A DNA stretch of 5,159 nt. It comes from Brachyspira pilosicoli. GTDB taxonomy: Bacteria > Spirochaetota > Brachyspiria > Brachyspirales > Brachyspiraceae. The stretch spans positions 1 to 5,159 of the forward strand of contig NZ_SRZM01000341.1 of the NCBI RefSeq assembly GCF_019402445.1, given 5' to 3'. The position numbers and the translations under genes are program-made. Shown here piece after piece: positions 1 through 5,159 of this stretch. Within the stretch, counting starts at the first letter, position 1. Each line of letters begins with the position of its first letter. The notes under the pieces were generated by a model, which worked only from the letters and a program-made list of their open reading frames with translations, made no database searches and was not told the origin of the DNA.

Positions 1-1
1 A

Positions 2-2374
2 ATATTAGATTATGGTGATAATAGAGTATATGGTGAGGGACTGCTTTCTTCTTCTGATGGAGTTAATAAGTTTACGGCTTTACTTAAAGATGCTGATAAT
101 AGTGGAGTTGTTGCTTTAGATGCTTCTATTAATCAAAATAATGTATTTGGAAAGCTCACTATATCTGATTTGCCTTTTAATCTTACTACGGCAGGTGGAA
201 TGTATGGTATCATTACTGCCAATGCCACTGTAATAGGGCTTCTTAATGACCCTGTTGTATATTTAGATAAGTTTAATATAAAAGACTTTGAAATTCTAGG
301 CGATAGATATGATGTATCTTTAACTGGTTATTATAAAACAGATGAGCTTGAAATAAAAGATGTACTTATGAGTAAAACAGGCTCTATTGGTATTGTAAAA
401 TCAAGAACATTTAAAAAGACGGGCGAACAGTTAAAAATACCTTATGCTTATTTTTCAAAAGATTTGCATAATATGACTGTAGAGGTTGATAAGTTATCTT
501 ATTTGAGTACTTATTCAGGCACCATTAATTATAATATGCGTTCTTTAGCCGATGGAAGCAAGGAGTTTAGAATACAAACAACACCTATTATAATTAATAA
601 AAGAAAGCTTCCAGAGTTTGGCACTATAGTAAATTATAAAAAAGATTATATTACTTTTGAAAACAATAAAAGTCACGGTATATCTGGAAGTATTTCTAAT
701 ATAGATGGAATTAATGAAACAGCATTAAGATATGTTTATGATGATTATAATATTCTCAATATTGACGGTACTGTAAAAGATACAGGTAAAGACCAAGTGG
801 ATTTGCTTCTCACATCTGATAGACTTAATGTAGAGATATTTGAGATATTTAATGTATTATTTACAGAGATACAATCAGCACCAACTAATTTTATGGTTGA
901 TAATAAGCCTTATACTTTATATGCAAAGGTTCATGGACCTAAAGACGATATTGCAATTAATGGAAGATTTTTAGGACACGGCAAGAAGGTAAAAATAGCA
1001 TATTTCTCTGACGTGTTTGACAGTACAGTTGTAGATTTTAATTTTGATGGAAACATGTTTAATGTAAATAATCTTACATTTACTTATAAGGGTAAGAAGA
1101 ATCTATCTATTACAGGCGAAGCTGAAATATTTAAAAACAATATAAATTACATGGCTTTTGATTTGCTTTCATCAGATGAACAGTTAGGTCTTTTAAACGG
1201 TTCATTAGACCTCAATGTTGTAAAAATAAAAGGACCTTTACACATAGATTTACAAGTTGGAGGAAATATAGCAGAACCAAGAATAGGCGGAACATTAACA
1301 TTAATGAAAAGCGATGTTCAATTATCTATCAATCCTCAAAACACATATAAAGAGCATGTTTATGGAATGGCTAGTAAAATTTATTGGGACTTTGTTATAG
1401 AGGCTTGGCAGCAGGTGAGAGTTGCTCACAATTTGGTTGGAGATGTTTATCTTGAAGACGGCTCTAAAATGAGTGTATACAGTACATTGAGAGACGGATT
1501 AGAATTAGAAGGTACTATTAATTTTGACAGAGGAAGTATATATTATTTACAAAATGTTTATCAAATAGAAAATGGTACTTTAACATTCCCAGATGTTAAT
1601 AGTTATGACCCTATAATAGAGGCAACTGCTTTTACATACAAAAAATATTATTCTCCAAATACTACAGTTTCTTCTGATTCTTTGGAATATCAAAACTCTG
1701 GAGAGAGTGTTACGCTTTATATGGAGATGAATGCCCGTGTTTCTCAATTATTAACCGACAGCACAGGCGGTATTTCTCCTGTAAAATTCTACACTATTCC
1801 TTCGCTTGGACAGTATCAGGTTAATCAATTAGCAGGCATACCTCAGGGTACTTTTGGTAATAGAGAAAATCAAGTTTATGCCGAGAATTTCAACAGTATA
1901 AACTCTGCTAACAATATGAATAATGCTCAATTGCAGCAGCTTACTATGAATTATAGTGATTTAATATTGAGAAGTACTGTTTTAAGACCAGTAGAGCGTT
2001 GGGTAAGGCAGTTTTTGGGTATAGATTATATTAACTTAAGCCCTACGGTGGTAAATAACTTATTGTTTGTTACAAATAACAATAATCTTAGTGCTTCTTC
2101 CGTTTGGGATAACACTAGCGTAGGGATAGGAAAATATATTTCTAAGTATTTGTATTTGAAATATGATGTTACTTATAGAGTTAATGATGCTTCAAGACCT
2201 AGTGAGTTAGGAAGACCAGTGGACGCTTATTATTTTGACCATCAATTTGGATTTGAGGTGTCTTTACTAAAAAATTACAGACTTGCAAATTTTGTATTTG
2301 AGTATAAAATTAACCCTTTCAATATAAAAGGAACAGGACAAGACTTTAACATAGTTACGCGTTGGAGATTTTAG
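2..2374 (+). CDS. tamB: TamB-family (DUF490) inner-membrane-anchored periplasmic protein, C-terminal part; 5' end outside window
   Basis: TamB proteins are anchored in the inner membrane, span the periplasm as a long hydrophobic-lined beta structure, partner an Omp85 protein, and are implicated in phospholipid transport and outer-membrane assembly. The frame is open from base 2 to the TAG at 2372-2374 (790 codons visible, counted from base 2), so the true start, with the expected N-terminal membrane anchor, lies upstream. The TTG at 170 is an internal Leu codon, not a start. Residues 1 to about 415 are repetitive beta-strand-rich sequence typical of the TamB shaft. The conserved TamB domain runs from about 420 to 790. 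Its hallmarks are an EPRIGG motif near 425-430, an RGS at 510-512 followed by a G-x-L-x-FPD strand ending near 531, and a DP pair at 536-537. An Asn-rich linker lies near 627-650 and an amphipathic segment VERWVRQFLGID at 664-675. The last 100 residues are amphipathic strands (GKYISKYLYLKYDVTY) ending in Phe (TRWRF). Family assignment is confident; function is inferred from the family. Confidence 0.9.
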   Translation: MLDYGDNRVYGEGLLSSSDGVNKFTALLKDADNSGVVALDASINQNNVFGKLTISDLPFNLTTAGGMYGIITANATVIGLLNDPVVYLDKFNIKDFEILGDRYDVSLTGYYKTDELEIKDVLMSKTGSIGIVKSRTFKKTGEQLKIPYAYFSKDLHNMTVEVDKLSYLSTYSGTINYNMRSLADGSKEFRIQTTPIIINKRKLPEFGTIVNYKKDYITFENNKSHGISGSISNIDGINETALRYVYDDYNILNIDGTVKDTGKDQVDLLLTSDRLNVEIFEIFNVLFTEIQSAPTNFMVDNKPYTLYAKVHGPKDDIAINGRFLGHGKKVKIAYFSDVFDSTVVDFNFDGNMFNVNNLTFTYKGKKNLSITGEAEIFKNNINYMAFDLLSSDEQLGLLNGSLDLNVVKIKGPLHIDLQVGGNIAEPRIGGTLTLMKSDVQLSINPQNTYKEHVYGMASKIYWDFVIEAWQQVRVAHNLVGDVYLEDGSKMSVYSTLRDGLELEGTINFDRGSIYYLQNVYQIENGTLTFPDVNSYDPIIEATAFTYKKYYSPNTTVSSDSLEYQNSGESVTLYMEMNARVSQLLTDSTGGISPVKFYTIPSLGQYQVNQLAGIPQGTFGNRENQVYAENFNSINSANNMNNAQLQQLTMNYSDLILRSTVLRPVERWVRQFLGIDYINLSPTVVNNLLFVTNNNNLSASSVWDNTSVGIGKYISKYLYLKYDVTYRVNDASRPSELGRPVDAYYFDHQFGFEVSLLKNYRLANFVFEYKINPFNIKGTGQDFNIVTRWRF
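2364..2367 (+). promoter_or_regulatory. Ribosome binding site that sets the bamA start (inside the end of tamB)
   Basis: GGAG lies six bases upstream of the GTG at 2374, within the last codons of tamB. The in-frame TTG at 2362 would extend the protein by four residues but overlaps this site and has no purine-rich motif upstream of it, so GTG 2374 is the better start. It also gives a normal signal peptide beginning MKFIKNR. Confidence 0.75.
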
Positions 2375-4992
2375 TGAAATTTATAAAGAATCGTTTTATT
2401 ATTTTTATTACTATACTTTTAACTGCTTTTTTATTTTTGAGGGCGGCTGAAAGTGATTTTGACAATTTACAAACTTCACAAAATATTGCAGTCTATGAAG
2501 GTCTTACTATTAAAGATATAATAGTTACAGGCGAAGTAAGACTTACTGAGGATCAAGTAAAAAATAATTTCCCCATTAAAAAAGGAAGTAAATTTGCTAG
2601 AGCTGAAATTAATAATGCCATAAAAAGTTTATTTAATACAGAATCATTCGACAGGGTTGCTATAGATGTTACTAGAGAAGATGACGGTATCATACTTAAT
2701 ATAGTTGTAGCAGAGAGATTTATCATTAAAGATATAATATACAATGGAAATAAGCGTTTAAGCAGAACAGCATTAAATGATGCCATAAAACCTATAATGC
2801 GTGTGGGAGACCCTTATATACCTCAGAAGTTAAATGATGCTGTTAATGCCATTATTACCAACTATCAAGACAAAGGATATTTAAAGGCTTATGTTGAGCC
2901 AAAGGTTACAGAAGATAAAGAGGCTTCTGATGTTGTAATAGAGATGAATATTGTAGAGGGTAATGAGGTTAAAGTATCTAGTATTCGTTTTCATGGTAAT
3001 ACTCACTTCTCTCCTAATGAATTAAAAAGACAAATGTCTACAAAAGAAAATGGTTTCTTATCTTTGGGTAAGTTTAATGAGTTTAAGTTTGAAGAAGATA
3101 AGTCTAAAATAGTAAAGTATTATGCTGATAGAGGTTATTACAAGGCTAAGGTAAATAATGTTCGATATACTTATCAATGGAGAGACCCGCAGGTAAAAAA
3201 TGAGCAGGATTTGATTATAGATATTTACATCACAGAAGGTGATAAATATTATTTTGGAGATATAGGGTTTAAAGGTAATTTTGTTATACCTTCAGATGTT
3301 ATACAGGCGGATATAAAATCTAAAAAGGGTGCTTTATATAATTATACTTATCACATGGCTGATTATCAGGGTATACAAAATAAATATTCTGAAAAGGGTT
3401 ATATATTTAGACAAGTTATTCCTGTTATATCAGTTAATGAAGAGAATAAAATAGTTAATATAATGTATGATATAGTTGAAAACGATAAAGCACATATAGA
3501 AAATATTACAATATCAGGAAACACTAAAACTAAAGACTTTGTTATACAGAGATATATTGATATAAAACCTGGTGAGGTATTTAACTCTGCTAAAATACAG
3601 CGTGTACAAGAGAGATTATATAATACGCAATTCTTTGATAATATAGGCATAAATGTAAAACCTGGTTCTGCCGAAGGGCTTATGGAGCTTGGACTTAATG
3701 TTACTGATGGTAAGTCAGCTATGGTGTCTGGAGGAGGTGGTTTCTCTACTGGTTCTGGTTTTAAGGTGTTTGCTTCTATTAGAGAAAACAACTTCTTAGG
3801 AAGAGGTTTACAATTAGGTTTAAGTGGTGAGTTTGGTCAGACTCAAAAGAGAATAGCGGTTAACTTTGCAGAGCCTTATTTGCTTAATTTGCCTATATAT
3901 TTGGGATTTGATTTATCTTACTTTAATGAAAGTGTTAATACAGGTGACCAAATAGGTACAGACCAATTTGGACTTCCTAAATATTCTTATTATACAAGAC
4001 ATGGTTTTGAAGGTATTGCTAGAGTTGGTTATTATTTCTTTGATTACTACTCAACTTTCTTAACATTTGACACCATTGTACAGCAGTATCAGCAGTGGTA
4101 TGACCAAGGAGCAAGCGATGCAGGTCCAGACCATGTATTGAATGACATTAGAAAATATTTGGTTCATAGAATAAATAAAAAAGACGGAAGTTTCCAAAGA
4201 TGGCAAAGTGATTGGTTTACTACTTTTATAGTGTCATACTCACTTCTTAGAGACAGCAGAAACGATTATCTTAACCCTACAAAGGGAAGTTTCTTAAGAG
4301 GTACAGTGGACTTCTACTTTAACCATACTCAGTTAATGAGATTAAATGCTACAGGATTCTTAGCTATACCTGCTACTAAATGGTTATCATTTGCATTCTA
4401 TGGTGAGATTGGTCAGATTATAGCTATTCCAGGTCTTCCTATTCAAAACGATGCAGATGTACTTTATTATCTTAACCCATTTGAAGATGTTAGAGGTTGG
4501 GATACTTCTAAATATACAATATTTAAATATAATAGAGGTTTAAGTACTTATGACTTGCCTAATGAAAATGGTCAAAAAGATTCTTGGAGTTATGGTAGAG
4601 CTAAAGTGAGGTTCTTTGCAGAGCTTCGTATACCTATTATACCAAAAACTTTGGGATTGGTTGGTTTTCTTGATGCAGGTCAATTATGGCTTCCTCATTC
4701 TACAGGGCTTAATTTTGACGGTGATGCTTATAATTATCCTTCACAATTTATGGATATTAAGGATATATTTGACCCTTCACAATATATGTATTCTGTAGGT
4801 TTTGGTTTGAGACTTACTATACCTATATTTAATATTAGATTTTATTTTGCTAAGAGATTTGTTTATAATAAAGAAGATATTGGATTTGGTAAGGGATTCC
4901 AAGACTTTGAGGGTGATACTTATTCTCCTCTTGGTAAATGGCTTGGAAGAGGTTGGGGCATTGCCTTTACAATGAACCATCCATTCTATTAA
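2374..4992 (+). CDS. bamA: Outer membrane protein assembly factor BamA (Omp85 family)
   Basis: BamA is the essential core of the BAM complex; it receives unfolded proteins in the periplasm and inserts them as beta-barrels in the outer membrane. The product is 872 residues from GTG 2374, close to the usual 750-900. A signal peptide is clear: basic MKFIKNR, a hydrophobic core at 8-22, and likely cleavage near Ala24/Ala25. Five POTRA domains follow at about 43-115, 116-197, 198-291, 292-372 and 373-447. The last four open with a beta strand ending in a G-N pair (YNGN, FHGN, FKGN, ISGN); POTRA1 has TGE there. The barrel, about 448-872, carries family landmarks: ENNFLGRG at 471-478, AEPY at 499-502, the RDSR...NPTKG strand motif at 626-638, and VRGW at 706-709, matching the conserved VRGF/Y of loop 6 that reaches into the barrel. 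The C-terminal strand has a beta-signal-like G-x-x-F-x-M ending at 867 and finishes in PFY. The start overlaps the tamB stop by one base, implying co-transcription and probably coupled translation. No frameshift or missing domain is seen. Confidence 0.96.
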   Translation: MKFIKNRFIIFITILLTAFLFLRAAESDFDNLQTSQNIAVYEGLTIKDIIVTGEVRLTEDQVKNNFPIKKGSKFARAEINNAIKSLFNTESFDRVAIDVTREDDGIILNIVVAERFIIKDIIYNGNKRLSRTALNDAIKPIMRVGDPYIPQKLNDAVNAIITNYQDKGYLKAYVEPKVTEDKEASDVVIEMNIVEGNEVKVSSIRFHGNTHFSPNELKRQMSTKENGFLSLGKFNEFKFEEDKSKIVKYYADRGYYKAKVNNVRYTYQWRDPQVKNEQDLIIDIYITEGDKYYFGDIGFKGNFVIPSDVIQADIKSKKGALYNYTYHMADYQGIQNKYSEKGYIFRQVIPVISVNEENKIVNIMYDIVENDKAHIENITISGNTKTKDFVIQRYIDIKPGEVFNSAKIQRVQERLYNTQFFDNIGINVKPGSAEGLMELGLNVTDGKSAMVSGGGGFSTGSGFKVFASIRENNFLGRGLQLGLSGEFGQTQKRIAVNFAEPYLLNLPIYLGFDLSYFNESVNTGDQIGTDQFGLPKYSYYTRHGFEGIARVGYYFFDYYSTFLTFDTIVQQYQQWYDQGASDAGPDHVLNDIRKYLVHRINKKDGSFQRWQSDWFTTFIVSYSLLRDSRNDYLNPTKGSFLRGTVDFYFNHTQLMRLNATGFLAIPATKWLSFAFYGEIGQIIAIPGLPIQNDADVLYYLNPFEDVRGWDTSKYTIFKYNRGLSTYDLPNENGQKDSWSYGRAKVRFFAELRIPIIPKTLGLVGFLDAGQLWLPHSTGLNFDGDAYNYPSQFMDIKDIFDPSQYMYSVGFGLRLTIPIFNIRFYFAKRFVYNKEDIGFGKGFQDFEGDTYSPLGKWLGRGWGIAFTMNHPFY

Positions 4993-5001
4993 AATTATAT
5001 A

Positions 5002-5028
5002 TTGCTATTTTGCTGTTTTTATTATAAT
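5002..5028 (+). promoter_or_regulatory. Possible weak sigma-70-type promoter in the bamA-downstream gap
   Basis: A perfect TATAAT (5023-5028) is preceded by TTGCTA (5002-5007) with a 15-bp spacer, shorter than the preferred 17. It lies 55 bases before the next start codon, a sensible place for a promoter. In DNA this AT-rich a TATAAT arises often by chance, so this is only a candidate. The gap at 4993-5083 shows no GC-containing hairpin followed by a T-run, so read-through from bamA into the next gene is equally plausible. Confidence 0.22.
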
Positions 5029-5066
5029 TTTTATTATATTTATAAATAATTTGTCAGTAAAATATA

Positions 5067-5073
5067 AAAGGAG
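5067..5073 (+). promoter_or_regulatory. Ribosome binding site of the downstream secreted-protein gene
   Basis: AAAGGAG, a strong Shine-Dalgarno match, sits ten bases before the ATG at 5084. The spacing is slightly long but acceptable. It supports the ATG as a genuine start although only 25 codons of the gene are visible. Confidence 0.75.
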
Positions 5074-5083
5074 AAAATAAATT

Positions 5084-5159
5084 ATGAAAAAATATTATAT
5101 TTTTGGCTTAATGTTTTTGTCTTTTTTAGTTATATCTGTAGTAAGTCCTAGGCTTTTTA
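5084..5159 (+). CDS. N-terminus of a secreted protein, probably OmpH/Skp-family periplasmic chaperone; 3' end outside window
   Basis: Only 25 codons plus one base are visible before the window ends. They encode MKKYYIFGLMF followed by a hydrophobic stretch to about residue 20 and then SPRLF, which reads as a Sec signal peptide: two lysines, then a hydrophobic core, with the cleavage site probably just beyond the window. A good ribosome binding site precedes the ATG, so the gene is real. Nothing of the mature protein can be seen, so identity rests on context. In spirochaetes and many other diderms the gene after bamA is commonly the Skp/OmpH chaperone, which holds unfolded outer-membrane proteins in the periplasm for delivery to BamA. 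A different envelope protein or a lipoprotein is possible, though no Cys lipobox appears in the visible part. The gene lies 91 bp after bamA on the same strand and is probably in the same operon. Confidence 0.7.
   Translation, partial: MKKYYIFGLMFLSFLVISVVSPRLF

Noticed and set aside
833..850. Tandem 9-bp repeat GAGATATTT, two copies
   Set aside because: It encodes EIFEIF in frame within tamB. With only two copies and no sign of a longer array, it is likely chance.
1892..1950. Asn-rich stretch in TamB, considered as a low-complexity insertion or phase-variable tract
   Set aside because: Codons are mixed and there is no simple DNA repeat. It looks like an ordinary flexible linker within the TamB domain.
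2553..2786. Open frame of 77 codons on the minus strand
   Set aside because: Antisense to POTRA1 and POTRA2 of bamA; its apparent hydrophobicity is a by-product of the AT-rich, Lys/Asn-rich opposite strand.
3399..3791. Open frame of 130 codons on the minus strand
   Set aside because: It lies wholly inside bamA, antisense to POTRA4, POTRA5 and the start of the barrel. It shows no recognisable domain, and bamA coding evidence there is strong.
4616..4980. Short open frames on both strands (4616-4798 plus, 4777-4980 minus)
   Set aside because: Both overlap the conserved barrel end of bamA in other frames and look like chance frames in AT-rich DNA.
4991..5031. Inverted repeat AAAATTATA (4991-4999) with TATAATTTT (5023-5031), considered as a terminator
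   Set aside because: The stem is only nine A/T pairs with a 23-base loop. It would be too weak for a factor-independent terminator, and such pairs are expected by chance here.

Overview
The window is AT-rich, mostly plus-strand coding DNA from a double-membraned (diderm) bacterium. Codon choice is strongly biased to A or T in the third position, Arg is mostly AGA, and Leu is mostly TTA, TTG or CTT. The low G+C, the tamB-bamA-small secreted protein gene order and the style of the proteins fit a spirochaete of the Brachyspira type best. A Fusobacterium-like genome is the main alternative. This assignment is an inference from composition and synteny, not from a search.

Layout: (1) positions 2-2374 hold the C-terminal 790 codons of a TamB-family (DUF490) protein whose start lies left of the window. 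(2) Positions 2374-4992 hold a complete BamA (Omp85) gene with signal peptide, five POTRA domains and a C-terminal barrel. It starts on a GTG that overlaps the tamB stop codon by one base (TAGTG). (3) Positions 4993-5083 are a 91-bp AT-only-looking gap with a possible weak promoter and a clear ribosome binding site. (4) Positions 5084-5159 hold the first 25 codons of a third gene, a signal peptide cut off by the window edge. From conserved order this is probably the OmpH/Skp periplasmic chaperone.

Together these genes form an outer-membrane biogenesis operon. BamA folds and inserts beta-barrel proteins into the outer membrane. TamB is a long periplasm-spanning protein that works with an Omp85 partner and is implicated in lipid transport and outer-membrane homeostasis. 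Skp/OmpH would carry unfolded outer-membrane proteins across the periplasm. The one-base overlap of tamB and bamA suggests coupled translation, and fits the idea that TamB partners BamA itself in bacteria without TamA.

I saw no RNA genes, mobile elements, CRISPR arrays or foreign-looking islands. This is core housekeeping DNA; I found no evidence of an undescribed system.
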